The notes: generated by a model from the letters alone, not told the origin. A stretch of 64,000 nt of DNA from Ramlibacter tataouinensis TTB310 (GCF_000215705.1 NC_015677.1:1872001-1936000), one strand, 5' to 3'. Positions 31,739 to 49,889 are shown, counted from the first letter of the stretch. Numbers and translations: made by a program.

Positions 31739-32142
31739 CAGGCCAGGTCTTCGATCACCAGTTTCCCGTACCTCTGGGCATAGGCCACCGGCATGCCCCT
31801 GAGCGCGTCCATCACCTTGTCGCTCTCGCGCCCGCCGGGAGCGTGGACCATCAGGCCCCAGTGCCCCTGGCTGGCCAGCTCGGCGAAGCGCCGCACGGTG
31901 TCGGCCTCGGTGCCGGCCGAGGGCAGGGGCATGTCGGCATTGCCGACCGTGCGGGCGATCTGGCCGTGGATGATTTCGGGGCTCAGGAGCGAGATGTCGT
32001 CGCCCGACATCCCGGCCTCCTGCAGGGCATGCACCGCCTTGTCCACGGTGTCCCGGCCCGGCAGCATCACCACCACGTGCCCGGTCGGATAGAAGACGCC
32101 CGACATCGTGGTCATGCTCGAGTCAAGGGTGAATGGCTTCAT
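31738..32142 (-). CDS. Hypothetical protein, general-stress (YflT-like) fold possible
   Basis: 134 aa, soluble, slightly acidic. It has a GHVVVMLPGRDTVDKAVHALQEAGMSGDDISLLSPE segment that resembles the alpha/beta start of YflT/general-stress-protein-17M-type domains (numbered helix after a strand, then DDISLLS). The ATG has AAGGAG 6 bases upstream. It is convergent with phaB and divergent from dusA. Function unknown. Confidence 0.7.
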   Translation of the reverse strand: MKPFTLDSSMTTMSGVFYPTGHVVVMLPGRDTVDKAVHALQEAGMSGDDISLLSPEIIHGQIARTVGNADMPLPSAGTEADTVRRFAELASQGHWGLMVHAPGGRESDKVMDALRGMPVAYAQRYGKLVIEDLA

Positions 32143-32256
32143 GTCGGCTCCTTGCGGGCTGTTCAGTCAATGAGCGATTAGCGCGCAAAAAGACCTGCGC
32201 GGCTGTCAGCACCCTCGGCCGGCGCGTGTAGGACTTCGACCGCGTACAGTGGCGCC

Positions 32257-33252
<996 letters not shown>

Positions 33253-33266
33253 CCACCAAGCAGCAA

Positions 33267-33306
33267 TTGCTTTAAACTTAAAATATCTAGGTTTGTAGCA
33301 AAGAGG
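33267..33306 (+). promoter_or_regulatory. AT-rich promoter/operator of the aromatic-CoA operon
   Basis: A sharply AT-rich block precedes the monooxygenase gene. It holds the near-palindrome TTTAAACTTAAA (33271-33282; arms TTTAA/TTAAA around AC) and a wider TTGCT (33267-33271) / AGCAA (33297-33301) inverted repeat. AAGAGG at 33301-33306 is the SD of the next gene. The regulator is not in the window. Confidence 0.5.
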
Positions 33307-33311
33307 CAAGC

Positions 33312-35645
33312 ATGCGCATCGTCTGCATCGGCGGCGGCCCGGCCGGCCTGTACTTCGCCCTGCTGATGAAGAAGCAGGATCCCGCCCACCGCATCACCGT
33401 GGTCGAGCGCAACCGGCCGTACGACACCTTCGGCTGGGGCGTGGTGTTCTCCGACCAGACGCTGGGCCACCTGCAGGAGGCCGACCCCGAAACGGCCGCC
33501 GAGATCCTGGGCGCCTTCAACCACTGGGACGACATCGAGGTCAACATCCGCGGCCGGCGCGTCACCTCGGGCGGCCACGGCTTCTGCGGCATCGGCCGCA
33601 AGCGCCTGCTCAACATCCTGCAGCGGCGCTGCGAGCAGCTGGGGGTGGAGCTGCGGTTCGAGACCGACGTCCAGGACGACCAGCAGTACCGCGACGCCGA
33701 CCTCGTCATCGCCAGCGACGGCCTGAACAGCCGCATCCGCACCAAGTACGCGGCCACCTACCAGCCCGACATCGACCTGCGCGACTGCCGCTTCGTCTGG
33801 CTGGGCACGCACAAGAAGTTCGACGCCTTCACCTTCGCCTTCGAGAAGACCGAGCACGGCTGGTTCCAGGCCCATGCCTACCAGTTCGACGGCGACACCT
33901 CCACCTTCATCGTCGAGACGCCGGAGGAGGTCTGGCTCAAGCACGGCCTCGACCGGATGGAGAAGGAGGAGGCCATCGCCTTCTGCGAGCGCCTGTTCGC
34001 CAGGTACCTGGACGGGCACAGGCTGATGTCCAACGCGTCCCATCTGCGCGGCTCGGCGCAGTGGATCCGTTTCCCCCGGGTGGTGTGCAAGACCTGGGTG
34101 CACCACAACGGCACAGCGCCGGTGGTGCTGATGGGCGACGCCGCCCACACCGCCCATTTCTCCATCGGCTCGGGCACCAAGCTGGCGCTGGAGGACGCGA
34201 TCGAGCTGGCCCGCTGCATGGGCAGCGCCCCCGACCTGAACCAGGCGCTCAAGACCTACGAGGCCGTGCGCAGCGTCGAGGTGCTGAAGATCCAGAACGC
34301 GGCGCGCAACTCCACCGAATGGTTCGAGCACGTGGCGCGCTACGAGAGCCTGCCGCCCGAGCAGTTCGCCTACTCGCTGCTCACCCGCAGCCAGCGCATC
34401 AGCCACGAGAACCTGCGGGTGCGCGACAGGCGCTACGTGGAGGGCTACGAGGACTGGATCGCCCAGCGCTCGGGAGTCGAGCGGCAGCCGGCGCGCCAGC
34501 CCATCCCGCCCATGTTCACGCCGTTCCGGCTGCGCGGCACCACGCTCAAGAACCGGGTGGTGGTCTCGCCCATGGCGCAGTACTCCTGCGTCGACGGCCT
34601 GCCCGGCGACTTCCACCTGGTGCACCTGGGCGCGCGGGCCCTGGGCGGGGCCGGCCTGGTGGTGGCCGAGATGACCTGCACCTCGCCCGATGCGCGCATC
34701 ACCCCCGGCTGCCCGGGCCTGTGGAACGGGGAGCAGCAGTCGGCCTGGAAGCGCATCGTTGATTTCGTCCACGCCCAGGGCGACGCCAAGATCGGGATGC
34801 AGCTGGGCCATGCCGGGCCCAAGGGCTCCACGCGGGTGCCCTGGGAGGGCGGCGAGGACCAGCCGCTGGCCGAGGGCAACTGGCCGCTGATCGCCGCCTC
34901 GCCACAGCAGTACGTGGACGGCGTGAGCGACTGGGCACGCGCCATGACGCGCGAGGACATGGAGCGCGTGCTAGGCGACTTCGTGCGCAGCACCGTGCTG
35001 GCGGCCCAGGCCGGCTTCGACTGGCTGGAACTGCACTGCGCCCACGGCTACCTGCTGTCCAGCTTCATCTCGCCGCTGACCAACCAGCGCACCGACGAGT
35101 ACGGCGGCTCCCTGGAGAACCGGCTGCGCTACCCGCTGGAGGTGTTCCGCGCGATGCGCGGCGCCTGGCCCGAGCACCTGCCGATGTCGGTGCGCATCTC
35201 GGCGCACGACTGGGTGCCCGGCGGCATCACGCCCGACGACGCGGTGGCCATGGCGCGGCATTTCAAGGCGGCCGGCTGCGACCTGATCGACGTGTCCTCC
35301 GGCCAGGTCAGCAAGCAGCAAAAGCCGGTGTACGGCCGCATGTACCAGACGCCGTTCTCGGACCGCATCCGCAACGAGGTGGGCATCGCCACCATGGCGG
35401 TGGGCGCCATCGCCGAGGCCGACCACGTCAACAGCATCATCGCCGCCGGCCGGGCCGACCTGTGCGCGGTGGCCCGCCCGCACCTGGCCAACCCGGCCTG
35501 GACGCTGCTGGAGGCGGCGCGCATCGGCTACACCGAGGTGGGCTGGCCGCGCCAGTACCTCTCGGGCAAGACGCAGCTGGAGCGCAACCTCGAGCGCGAG
35601 AAAGCCCTGGCGGCTGCCGCGCCCCAGGAAGAAAGGCAACTATGA
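33312..35645 (+). CDS. 2-aminobenzoyl-CoA monooxygenase/reductase-type fusion (salicylyl-CoA 5-hydroxylase + old yellow enzyme)
   Basis: 777-aa two-domain flavoprotein. Residues 1-390: group A FAD monooxygenase ([52 protein letters not shown]). Residues about 397-770: old-yellow-enzyme FMN domain ([55 protein letters not shown]). This architecture is that of Azoarcus evansii 2-aminobenzoyl-CoA monooxygenase/reductase, which hydroxylates then reduces the ring of CoA-activated anthranilate. Automatic annotations also call such proteins bifunctional salicylyl-CoA 5-hydroxylase/oxidoreductase. The stop overlaps the next start (ATGA), first of a five-gene operon. No CoA ligase gene is nearby. Confidence 0.9.
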   Translation: MRIVCIGGGPAGLYFALLMKKQDPAHRITVVERNRPYDTFGWGVVFSDQTLGHLQEADPETAAEILGAFNHWDDIEVNIRGRRVTSGGHGFCGIGRKRLLNILQRRCEQLGVELRFETDVQDDQQYRDADLVIASDGLNSRIRTKYAATYQPDIDLRDCRFVWLGTHKKFDAFTFAFEKTEHGWFQAHAYQFDGDTSTFIVETPEEVWLKHGLDRMEKEEAIAFCERLFARYLDGHRLMSNASHLRGSAQWIRFPRVVCKTWVHHNGTAPVVLMGDAAHTAHFSIGSGTKLALEDAIELARCMGSAPDLNQALKTYEAVRSVEVLKIQNAARNSTEWFEHVARYESLPPEQFAYSLLTRSQRISHENLRVRDRRYVEGYEDWIAQRSGVERQPARQPIPPMFTPFRLRGTTLKNRVVVSPMAQYSCVDGLPGDFHLVHLGARALGGAGLVVAEMTCTSPDARITPGCPGLWNGEQQSAWKRIVDFVHAQGDAKIGMQLGHAGPKGSTRVPWEGGEDQPLAEGNWPLIAASPQQYVDGVSDWARAMTREDMERVLGDFVRSTVLAAQAGFDWLELHCAHGYLLSSFISPLTNQRTDEYGGSLENRLRYPLEVFRAMRGAWPEHLPMSVRISAHDWVPGGITPDDAVAMARHFKAAGCDLIDVSSGQVSKQQKPVYGRMYQTPFSDRIRNEVGIATMAVGAIAEADHVNSIIAAGRADLCAVARPHLANPAWTLLEAARIGYTEVGWPRQYLSGKTQLERNLEREKALAAAAPQEERQL

Positions 35646-36499
35646 ACCAGGCTCCCCGACTCGATCCGGCCCTGGCCGCCGGCAACCACCAGTTCCTGGC
35701 CGACTACCAGGCCCGGCATTTCAAGTGGGAAGCCGCCGGCGGCGTGGCGACCATCACGCTGAACCGGCCCGAGCGCAAGAACCCGCTGACCTTCGACTCG
35801 TACGCCGAGCTGCGCGACCTGTTCGGCCGGCTCCGGTACGCGCAGGACGTCAAGGCCGTGGTGGTGGCCGGCGCCGGTGACAACTTCTGCTCCGGCGGCG
35901 ACGTGCACGAGATCATCGGCCCGCTGGTGCGGCTGAAGGCGCCCGAGCTGCTGATGTTCACCCGCATGACCGGCGACCTGGTCAAGGCCATGCGCGCCTG
36001 CCCGCAGCCCATCGTGGCCGCGGTCGACGGCGTGTGCGCGGGCGCCGGCGCCATCGTGGCCATGGCGTCCGACATGCGCCTGGGCACGGCGCGCAGCAAG
36101 ACCGCCTTCTTGTTCAACCGCGTCGGCCTGGCCGGCTGCGACATGGGCGCCTGCGCCATCCTGCCGCGCCTCATCGGCCAGGGCCGCGCCAGCGAACTGC
36201 TCTACACCGGCCGCGCGCTGGGCGGCGAGGAGGGCGAGCGCTGGGGCTTCTTCAACCGCCTGTGCGCGCCCGAGCAGGTGCTGGCCGAAGCCACGAGCCT
36301 GGCGCGCAGCCTGGCCGAGGGGCCGACCTTCGCCAACGGCATCACCAAGACCATGCTGCACCAGGAATGGGCCATGACCCTGGAGCAGGCCATCGAGGCC
36401 GAGGCGCAGGCCCAGGCGATCTGCATGATGACCGAGGACTTCTCGCGGGCCTACCACGCCTTCGTCGCCAAGCAGAAGCCCAGATTCGAGGGCAACTGA
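35642..36499 (+). CDS. Enoyl-CoA hydratase/isomerase family protein
   Basis: 285 aa crotonase fold: [19 protein letters not shown], oxyanion-hole [13 protein letters not shown] and [23 protein letters not shown]. It probably acts in ring opening or beta-oxidation-like steps after the 2-aminobenzoyl-CoA monooxygenase. Translationally coupled to the upstream gene (ATGA overlap). Only one base separates it from the acyl-CoA dehydrogenase gene. Confidence 0.9.
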   Translation: MNQAPRLDPALAAGNHQFLADYQARHFKWEAAGGVATITLNRPERKNPLTFDSYAELRDLFGRLRYAQDVKAVVVAGAGDNFCSGGDVHEIIGPLVRLKAPELLMFTRMTGDLVKAMRACPQPIVAAVDGVCAGAGAIVAMASDMRLGTARSKTAFLFNRVGLAGCDMGACAILPRLIGQGRASELLYTGRALGGEEGERWGFFNRLCAPEQVLAEATSLARSLAEGPTFANGITKTMLHQEWAMTLEQAIEAEAQAQAICMMTEDFSRAYHAFVAKQKPRFEGN

Positions 36500-36500
36500 C

Positions 36501-37666
<1,166 letters not shown>

Positions 37667-37670
<4 letters not shown>

Positions 37671-38062
37671 ACCAAGTCATCCTTCCCGAGGGCTGGCCCC
37701 GGCCCAAGGGCTACGCCAACGGCGTGCTGGCCCGCGGCCGGCAGCTCTACATCGCCGGCATGATCGGCTGGGACGCCCAGGAGCGCTTTCCCAGCGACGA
37801 TTTCGCCGACCAGGCCCGGCAGGCGCTCAAGAATGTCGCCGAGGTGCTGCGCGAAGCCGGCGGCAGGCCCGAAAATATCGTCCGCATGACCTGGTACGTG
37901 ACCAGCAAGCGCGAGTACCTGGAGGCCGGGCGCCGCATCGGCCAGGCCTTCCGCGAGCTGATCGGGCACTATGACATCGCCATGACGGCGGTGCAGGTCA
38001 GCGCCCTGATCGAGGACCACGCCAAGGTCGAGATCGAAGTGACGGCCGTGCTGCCTGACTAA
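37667..38062 (+). CDS. RidA-family protein (probable enamine/imine deaminase)
   Basis: 131 aa, RidA/YjgF fold ([59 protein letters not shown]). The family hydrolyses reactive enamines/imines, releasing ammonia. In this operon that chemistry fits removal of the amino group from a 2-amino-enoyl-CoA intermediate. The family's usual catalytic Arg appears to be replaced in this less-canonical branch, so activity is inferred. GTG start overlapping the ACAD stop (GTGA). Confidence 0.85.
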
Positions 38063-38072
38063 GGAGATTCTG

Positions 38073-39251
38073 ATGGCTTCCAAAGCCGCGTTCCACTGGG
38101 ACGACCCGCTGCTGCTGGAGCAGCAGCTGACCGACGACGAGCGTGCCGTGCGCGACGCGGCCCACGCCTACTGCCAGGAGAAGCTGGCGCCCCGCGTGCT
38201 GGAGGCTTTCCGCACGGAAACCACCGACCCGGCGATCTTCCGGGAGATGGGCGAGATGGGCCTGCTGGGTCCCACCATCCCCGAGACCTATGGCGGCGCC
38301 GGCCTGGACTACGTGTCCTACGGCCTGATCGCCCGCGAGGTCGAGCGCGTGGACTCGGGCTACCGCTCCATGATGAGCGTGCAGTCCTCGCTGGTGATGG
38401 TGCCCATCTTCGAATTCGGCAACGAGGCGACCAAGCGGAAGTACCTGCCCAGGCTGGCCACCGGCGAGTACATCGGCTGCTTCGGCCTGACCGAGCCCAA
38501 CCACGGCTCCGACCCGGCCAGCATGATCACCCGCGCCCGCAAGGTCGATGGCGGCTATCGGCTCACCGGCAGCAAGATGTGGATCTCCAACTCGCCGTTC
38601 GCCGACGTGTTCGTGGTCTGGGCCAAGGACGACGAGGGCGCCATCCGCGGCTTCGTGCTGGAAAAAGGCTGGAAAGGCCTGTCGGCGCCCAAGATCAAGG
38701 GCAAGGTCGGCCTGCGCGCCTCGGTCACCGGCGAGATCGTCATGGACGAGGTGTTCTGCCCCGAGGAGAACGCCTTCCCCGAGGTGCGCGGCCTGAAGGG
38801 CCCGTTCACCTGCCTGAATTCCGCCCGCTACGGCATCGCCTGGGGGGCGCTGGGCGCGGCCGAGGACTGCTGGCACCGCGCCCGCCAGTACGTGCTGGAC
38901 CGCAAGCAGTTCGGCAAGCCGCTGGCGGCCAACCAGCTGGTGCAGAAGAAGCTGGCGGACATGCAGACCGAGATCACGCTGGGCCTGCAGGGCTGCCTGC
39001 GGCTGGGCCGCATGAAGGACGAGGGCACGGCCGCGGTGGAGATCACCTCCATCATGAAGCGCAACTCCTGCGGCAAGGCGCTGGACATCGCCCGCGTGGC
39101 GCGCGACATGATGGGCGGCAACGGCATCAGCGACGAGTTCGGCGTGGCCCGGCACCTGGTCAACCTGGAAGTGGTGAACACCTATGAAGGCACGCACGAC
39201 ATCCACGCGCTGATCCTGGGGCGGGCGCAGACGGGCATCGCGGCGTTCTGA
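38073..39251 (+). CDS. gcdH: Glutaryl-CoA dehydrogenase-like acyl-CoA dehydrogenase
   Basis: 392 aa. Closest to glutaryl-CoA dehydrogenases: [55 protein letters not shown], and catalytic E372 in [17 protein letters not shown]. That enzyme oxidises and decarboxylates glutaryl-CoA to crotonyl-CoA, a fitting last step for ring-opened aromatic-CoA products. It lies 10 bases after the RidA gene with AAGGAGA as SD, and is the last gene of this operon by spacing. Confidence 0.92.
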   Translation: MASKAAFHWDDPLLLEQQLTDDERAVRDAAHAYCQEKLAPRVLEAFRTETTDPAIFREMGEMGLLGPTIPETYGGAGLDYVSYGLIAREVERVDSGYRSMMSVQSSLVMVPIFEFGNEATKRKYLPRLATGEYIGCFGLTEPNHGSDPASMITRARKVDGGYRLTGSKMWISNSPFADVFVVWAKDDEGAIRGFVLEKGWKGLSAPKIKGKVGLRASVTGEIVMDEVFCPEENAFPEVRGLKGPFTCLNSARYGIAWGALGAAEDCWHRARQYVLDRKQFGKPLAANQLVQKKLADMQTEITLGLQGCLRLGRMKDEGTAAVEITSIMKRNSCGKALDIARVARDMMGGNGISDEFGVARHLVNLEVVNTYEGTHDIHALILGRAQTGIAAF

Positions 39252-39354
39252 AGGCGGCCGCGCCCCCGGCGGGTGCTGGAAAACGCTAGTGCCGCAGCCG
39301 CCCCGGCGGCGCCCGCCCTGTGCAGAATGGTCCGACCACAACGGAGACATCTGC

Positions 39355-40326
39355 ATGAATGCACCACGCATGGGGCAGCTGCTGTGCGCGGCCGTGCTGG
39401 CCCTCGCATCCCTCGGGGCCGCGGCCCAAACGGCAGCCTGGCCCAGCAAGCCCATCCGCATCGTCGTCACCTTCCCGCCGGGCGGCGCGCCCGACACGCT
39501 GGCGCGCGTGCTGGCCGACAAGTGGGCCGCGCTTGGCCAGCCGGTCACGGTGGACAACAAGCCGGGCGCCGGCGGCAACATCGGCGCCGACTTCGTCGCC
39601 AAGAGCGCGCCGGACGGGCACATGCTGGTGGTGGGCACGGTGGGCACGCACGCCATCAACGCGTCGCTCTACCCGAACCTTTCCTACCACCCGCAGAAGG
39701 ATTTCACGCCCATCAGCTTCCTGGCGTCCACGCCCAACCTGCTGGTGGTCAACAACTCGGTGCCGGCCAAGACGGTTCCGGAGCTGATCGACCTGGCCAA
39801 AAAGACGCCGCTGACCTTCGGCTCCAGCGGCAGCGGCACCTCCATCCACCTGTCGGGCGAGCTGTTCAACACCATGGCCGGGGTGAAGATGCAGCACATC
39901 CCCTACAAGGGCCGGGCGCAGGCCATCCCCGACCTGCTGGGCGGGCGCATCAGCATGATCTTCGACAACATGCCCTCGGCCCTGCCGCTGGTGAAGTCCG
40001 GCGAGCTGCGCGCCGTCGCGGTCACCAGCGCCAGCCGGTCGGCGGCGGCGCCCAACATCCCCACCATCGCCGAGTCCGGCCTGCCGGGCTTCGAGGCCAC
40101 TTCCTGGTTCGCGCTGTTCGCGCCGGCCGGGGTGCCGCGCGAGGTGCAGATGAAGATCAACGCCGAGACTGCGCGCGTGCTGGCCCTGCCCGACGTGAAG
40201 GACAAGCTGGCCACCCTGGGCCTGGACCCCAACCCCGGCACGCCCGAGCAGCTGGCGGCGCAGGTGCAGTCCGAGATCACCAAGTGGGCCAAGGTGGTGA
40301 AGGAGTCGGGGGCGAAGCCGGATTGA
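39355..40326 (+). CDS. Tripartite tricarboxylate transporter substrate-binding protein (TctC/Bug family)
   Basis: 323 aa. Sec signal peptide (LLCAAVLALASLGAAAQ), then the Bug signature WPSKPIRIVVTFPPGGAPDTLARVLA, DNKPGAGGNIGADFVAKSAPDG and IPYKGRAQAIPDLLGGRI. Periplasmic. It probably binds a carboxylate, perhaps an aromatic acid given its place after the aromatic-CoA operon. Betaproteobacteria carry many orphan copies without tctAB, as here. Start ATG 39355 with GGAGA; an upstream extension is not signal-like. Confidence 0.92.
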   Translation: MNAPRMGQLLCAAVLALASLGAAAQTAAWPSKPIRIVVTFPPGGAPDTLARVLADKWAALGQPVTVDNKPGAGGNIGADFVAKSAPDGHMLVVGTVGTHAINASLYPNLSYHPQKDFTPISFLASTPNLLVVNNSVPAKTVPELIDLAKKTPLTFGSSGSGTSIHLSGELFNTMAGVKMQHIPYKGRAQAIPDLLGGRISMIFDNMPSALPLVKSGELRAVAVTSASRSAAAPNIPTIAESGLPGFEATSWFALFAPAGVPREVQMKINAETARVLALPDVKDKLATLGLDPNPGTPEQLAAQVQSEITKWAKVVKESGAKPD

Positions 40327-40346
40327 AGCCCGGTCAGAGTGTTGGT

Positions 40347-40373
40347 TGATATCAGAAGGGGTTTTTGATATCA
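40347..40373 (+). promoter_or_regulatory. Twin-palindrome operator of the fitAB/vapBC pair
   Basis: Two identical 8-bp palindromes TGATATCA (40347-40354 and 40366-40373), start-to-start 19 bp, precede the antitoxin gene by 27 bases. The layout resembles FitA operators (paired half-sites bound by a ribbon-helix-helix dimer of dimers). Confidence 0.7.
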
Positions 40374-40400
40374 TGGGCTCCCTCAGCCAGGGGCCCCCCA

Positions 40401-40634
40401 ATGCCTGCCGTCACTGTTCGCAATCTCACTGAAGCGACCCATCGCGCACTCAAGAGCCGTGCCGCTCGACATGGGCGAAGCACCGAAGCCGAGATCCGGG
40501 CCATCCTGGAAGAGTCGGTGCGCCCCCGGGTGGGCCTGGGCAGCCAGTTGCTGGCCGTGGGTCGCCGTCTGGGCGGTGTCGAGTTGCCGCTGGTGCGCGA
40601 CAAGACGCCGGTGGCGCCGGCGACTTTCGAATGA
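40401..40634 (+). CDS. FitA/VapB-type antitoxin, ribbon-helix-helix
   Basis: 77 aa. The N-terminus MPAVTVRNLTEATHRALKSR with AARHGRSTEAEIRAILEE is the RHH DNA-binding fold of FitA-like antitoxins. The C-terminal tail (VELPLVRDKTPVAPATFE) should thread into the toxin's active site. Its stop overlaps the toxin start (ATGA), and twin palindromes upstream suggest autorepression. Start ATG 40401 has AGGGG upstream. Confidence 0.9.
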   Translation: MPAVTVRNLTEATHRALKSRAARHGRSTEAEIRAILEESVRPRVGLGSQLLAVGRRLGGVELPLVRDKTPVAPATFE

Positions 40635-41068
40635 TCATTCTCGATACGAACGTCGTTTCGGAACCGCTCAAGCCCCAGCCCGAGCCAGCCGTTTTGAGGT
40701 GGCTGGACGCGCAGGATCCACAAACGCTGTATCTCACGGCGGTCAACCTGGCCGAGCTGCTGGCTGGTGTTGGAGCGCTGGCGGCAGGCCCTAGGCGGGC
40801 TGGGTTGGAACGGGCATTCGATACGCAGGTGCTGCCGCTGTTCGACGGGCGCATCCTGGCTTTCGATGAACCAGCGGCGCGATCCTTTGCCCGCGTGGCT
40901 GCTTCGGCCCAGGCTGCCGGCAACCCCATCGGTTTCGCCGACGCAGCCGTTGCCGCCATCGGTGCGGCGAATGGCTTCCTGATCGCGGCGCGCAATGTGC
41001 GCGACTTCCGCGGTACCGGTGTGGACGTGATCAATCCGTGGGAAGCCGAGGCAGCCAAACCGGGTTGA
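40631..41068 (+). CDS. FitB/VapC-type PIN-domain ribonuclease toxin
   Basis: 145 aa PIN nuclease. Acidic metal ligands are D5 (MIILDTNVVSE), a Glu in VNLAELLAG, and Asp in IGFADAAVAAIG. The fold continues with GFLIAARNVRDFRGTGVDVINPW, typical of the FitB branch. It cleaves RNA, with target not predictable. Coupled to its antitoxin, and convergent with a GntR gene two bases away. Confidence 0.92.
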   Translation: MIILDTNVVSEPLKPQPEPAVLRWLDAQDPQTLYLTAVNLAELLAGVGALAAGPRRAGLERAFDTQVLPLFDGRILAFDEPAARSFARVAASAQAAGNPIGFADAAVAAIGAANGFLIAARNVRDFRGTGVDVINPWEAEAAKPG

Positions 41069-41070
41069 GT

Positions 41071-41706
41071 TCAGCCCGCTGCCTCCAACCCGTTCCTGAA
41101 GTGCCGCTGCATGCGCGCGATGGCGGCCGCCGCATCGCGCCGGGCCAGGGCCTCCATCACCTGCGCATGCTCCGCCAGCGACTCCTCGATGCGCCCGGAT
41201 TTGAGCAGCGAGTTGTGGCGGTTGAGCTTCATCACCTTGCGCAGGTCGGCCACCATCTGGTTGCGCCAGCGGTTGCCGGCGATCTCCAGCAGCCGCATGT
41301 GGAAGCGCTCGTTCAGGGCGAAGAACTTCTCGCGGTTGCGCGTGGCGCCTGCCAGTTCCTTGTGGATGGCCTGCAGCTCGCGGATCTCGCCATCGCTGGC
41401 TTTTTCGGCCACCACGCCGGCGGCGTCGCTCTCCAGCAGGGAGAGCAGGTGGTAGACCTCGGCCAGGTCCTGCTCGGACACCTCGGTGACGTAGGCACCG
41501 CGGCGCACCTTCATGGTCACCAGCCCTTCGGCGGCCAGGACCTTGAGCGCCTCGCGCAGGGGAGTGCGGCTGATGCCGTACTCCTGCGCCAGCTTGACCT
41601 CGTCGATCCAGCTGCCCGGCTCCAGCTCGCGCCGGAAGATGCGCTGGCGCAGCAGTTCGGCCACCTCTTCGTAGAGGGCGCGCGGGGCAAGCGAGATGGC
41701 GGACAT
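41071..41706 (-). CDS. GntR-family regulator (FCD subfamily)
   Basis: 211 aa. Winged helix at residues about 10-72 (LYEEVAELLRQRIFRRELEPGSWI, YGISRTPLREALKVLAAEGLV), then a helical FCD domain (FFALNERFHMRLLEIAGN with a metal-binding His, EESLAEHAQVMEALARRD). Divergent from the methylmalonyl-CoA mutase gene, whose operon it probably controls. Start MSAISLAPRA at 41706; a longer frame covers the promoter. Confidence 0.92.
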   Translation of the reverse strand: MSAISLAPRALYEEVAELLRQRIFRRELEPGSWIDEVKLAQEYGISRTPLREALKVLAAEGLVTMKVRRGAYVTEVSEQDLAEVYHLLSLLESDAAGVVAEKASDGEIRELQAIHKELAGATRNREKFFALNERFHMRLLEIAGNRWRNQMVADLRKVMKLNRHNSLLKSGRIEESLAEHAQVMEALARRDAAAAIARMQRHFRNGLEAAG

Positions 41707-41728
41707 GGCCGCGATTCTAGGACCCGCT

Positions 41729-41755
41729 GCATTCTTTATCAATAATTATGAATGC
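41729..41755. promoter_or_regulatory. Inverted repeat in the divergent gntR/scpA promoter
   Basis: GCATTC (41729-41734) and GAATGC (41750-41755) flank an AT-rich core (TTTATCAATAATTAT). This is a plausible GntR operator overlapping the promoter of the mutase operon. Confidence 0.5.
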
Positions 41756-41786
41756 GGTAGACTCGAATCCCCGCTGGAAAACTCCC

Positions 41787-43936
<2,150 letters not shown>

Positions 43937-43940
<4 letters not shown>

Positions 43941-44935
43941 ACAGCCCGCTGGCCCTGGCCGAGCAGGTGCGCTGCGGCACGGCCGTGCCGCAGCGCCGCG
44001 CCATCGCCAAGGCCATCACGCTGTTGGAGTCCACCCGTACCGACCACCGGGCGCAGGCCGACGAGCTGCTGACGGCGCTGCTGCCGCACACGGGCCAGGC
44101 CTTCCGCCTCGGGCTGTCCGGCGTGCCGGGGGTGGGCAAGAGCACCTTCATCGAGGCGCTGGGCCTGTACCTGATCGCGCTGGGGCACCGCGTGGCGGTG
44201 CTGACCATCGACCCGTCCAGCAGCGTCTCGGGCGGCTCCATCCTGGGCGACAAGACGCGCATGGAGCGGCTGTCGGTGCACGAGAAGGCCTACATCCGCC
44301 CCAGCCCGTCCAGCGGCACCCTGGGCGGCGTGGCCGAGAAGACGCGCGAGGCCATGCTGGTGTGCGAGGCCGCGGGCTACGACATCGTGATCGTCGAGAC
44401 CGTGGGCGTGGGCCAGAGCGAGACCGCGGTGGCCGGCATGACCGACATGTTCGTGCTGATGCAGCTGCCCAACGCCGGCGACGACCTGCAGGCCATCAAG
44501 AAGGGCGTGATGGAGCTGGCCGACCTGGTGGCGATCAACAAGGCCGACCTGGACCCGGACGCCGCCGTGCGGGCGCAGGCCCAGATCACCAGCGCGCTGC
44601 GGCTGTTCACGCAGCACGGGCGCGACCGCGGGCAATGGATGCCGCAGGTGCTGCAGCTCAGCGCCTTGAGGAACACCGGCGTCGACGCCTTCTGGGCCGC
44701 GGTGGACAGGTTCCGCGGGATCCAGGCCGCCGAGGGCCGCCTGCAGGCGCGCCGCCGCCAGCAGGCCCTGGCCTGGATGTGGGAGCGCATCGAGGCCGGC
44801 CTGAAGCAGGACTTCCGCCAGCATCCGGCCGTGCAGGCGCTGCTGCCGCAGCTGACGGTCGATGTCGAGGCGGGGCGCCTGCCGGCCTCCACCGCCGCGC
44901 GACACCTGCTCGCCGCCCGCACACAGGCGGCCTGA
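43937..44935 (+). CDS. meaB: Methylmalonyl-CoA mutase-associated GTPase MeaB
   Basis: 332 aa G3E-type GTPase that protects the mutase and gates its cobalamin loading. Walker [11 protein letters not shown] (from about residue 62), [10 protein letters not shown] switch region, ETVGVGQSE and NKAD (VAINKADLD). It starts with TTG at 43937, overlapping the mutase stop (TTGA). No better start exists and the resulting length equals that of MeaB/ArgK homologues. Confidence 0.93.
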
Positions 44936-44970
44936 GCGGCACGCACACAGAGCAACAACGAAAGACCTCC

Positions 44971-46503
<1,533 letters not shown>

Positions 46504-46508
46504 CGGCC

Positions 46509-47318
46509 ATGTCCCTGGCTTTGCGACTGCCTGCTCTGCCTGCCTTGCGGCCGGTCCTGTGCGCCGCCTCCGGCGCGCTGCTCGTGGCGGATGCAGTGTT
46601 CCTCATGGCCCAGCGGCTGTTCAGCGTCGGCGTGCTGCTGCCGCTGGTCCTGGGCATCGCTCTGCTGTTCCTCGGCCTGCGCTGGCAGGCGGCCCACCGC
46701 TGGCTGGCGGCCCGGCCGGGCCGGGCGCGTGCCTGGCGCTGGCTGCGCCTGGCGCTGCTGGCCTGGCTGGCCAGCCTGGCGGCGTTCTGGGCGGTGCTGG
46801 CCCAGGCCGGCGGTGCGGCAGCCGGCCAGGCGCCGCCGCCTGCCGCCATCCTGGTGCTGGGCTCGGGCACGCCGGGCGGCAAGGCTTCGCCCGTGCTCGC
46901 AGCCCGGCTCGAGCTGGCACTGAAGCAGGCGCGGCTGCATCCGGATGCGCTGGTGGTCGTCAGCGGCGGCATCGACTTCAACGAGACCGTCAGCGAGGGG
47001 CAGATCATGGGCGACTACCTGCGCGCGCGCGGGCTGGCCCCGCAGCGCATCCTGCAGGAGGAGAGGAGCACGAGCACGCAGGAGAACCTGCGGTTCAGCC
47101 AGCCTCTGCTGATGCAGCGCGGCGTGGCCGCGTCGGCCCCCATCCGCCTGGTGACCAGTGACTTCCATACCCTGCGCGCTGGGTGGATCGCGCGGCGCGC
47201 CGGCTACACGCAGGTGACGCCGCTGGGGGCGCCCACGCCGCTCTATGTCCGCTACAACGCCTGGCTGCGCGAGTATTTCGCCGTGGCCAGCGGCTTCATC
47301 CTGCGCGAGTTCGCGTAG
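46509..47318 (+). CDS. YdcF/ElyC-like DUF218 membrane protein
   Basis: 269 aa. Two to three N-terminal membrane helices (residues about 10-110: LLVADAVFLMAQRLFSVGVLL, LPLVLGIALLFLGLRW, LALLAWLASLAAFWAVLAQAG), then a DUF218 domain (AAILVLGSGTPGGKASPVLAARLELAL, VVVSGGIDFNETVSEGQIM, STSTQENLRFS, LVTSDFHTLRAGWIARRAG). Members act in envelope or undecaprenyl-phosphate metabolism. It is located 5 bases after pccB and 22 before pccA, i.e. inside the carboxylase operon, where no function for it is known. Confidence 0.85.
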   Translation: MSLALRLPALPALRPVLCAASGALLVADAVFLMAQRLFSVGVLLPLVLGIALLFLGLRWQAAHRWLAARPGRARAWRWLRLALLAWLASLAAFWAVLAQAGGAAAGQAPPPAAILVLGSGTPGGKASPVLAARLELALKQARLHPDALVVVSGGIDFNETVSEGQIMGDYLRARGLAPQRILQEERSTSTQENLRFSQPLLMQRGVAASAPIRLVTSDFHTLRAGWIARRAGYTQVTPLGAPTPLYVRYNAWLREYFAVASGFILREFA

Positions 47319-47340
47319 CCGAACACAAGGAGAACAACCG

Positions 47341-49875
<2,535 letters not shown>

Positions 49876-49889
<14 letters not shown>

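Noticed and set aside
33312..35645. Suspicion that the 777-aa protein is a false fusion of two genes
   Set aside because: The frame is continuous, the linker is natural, and the same two-domain architecture is known for 2-aminobenzoyl-CoA monooxygenase/reductase.
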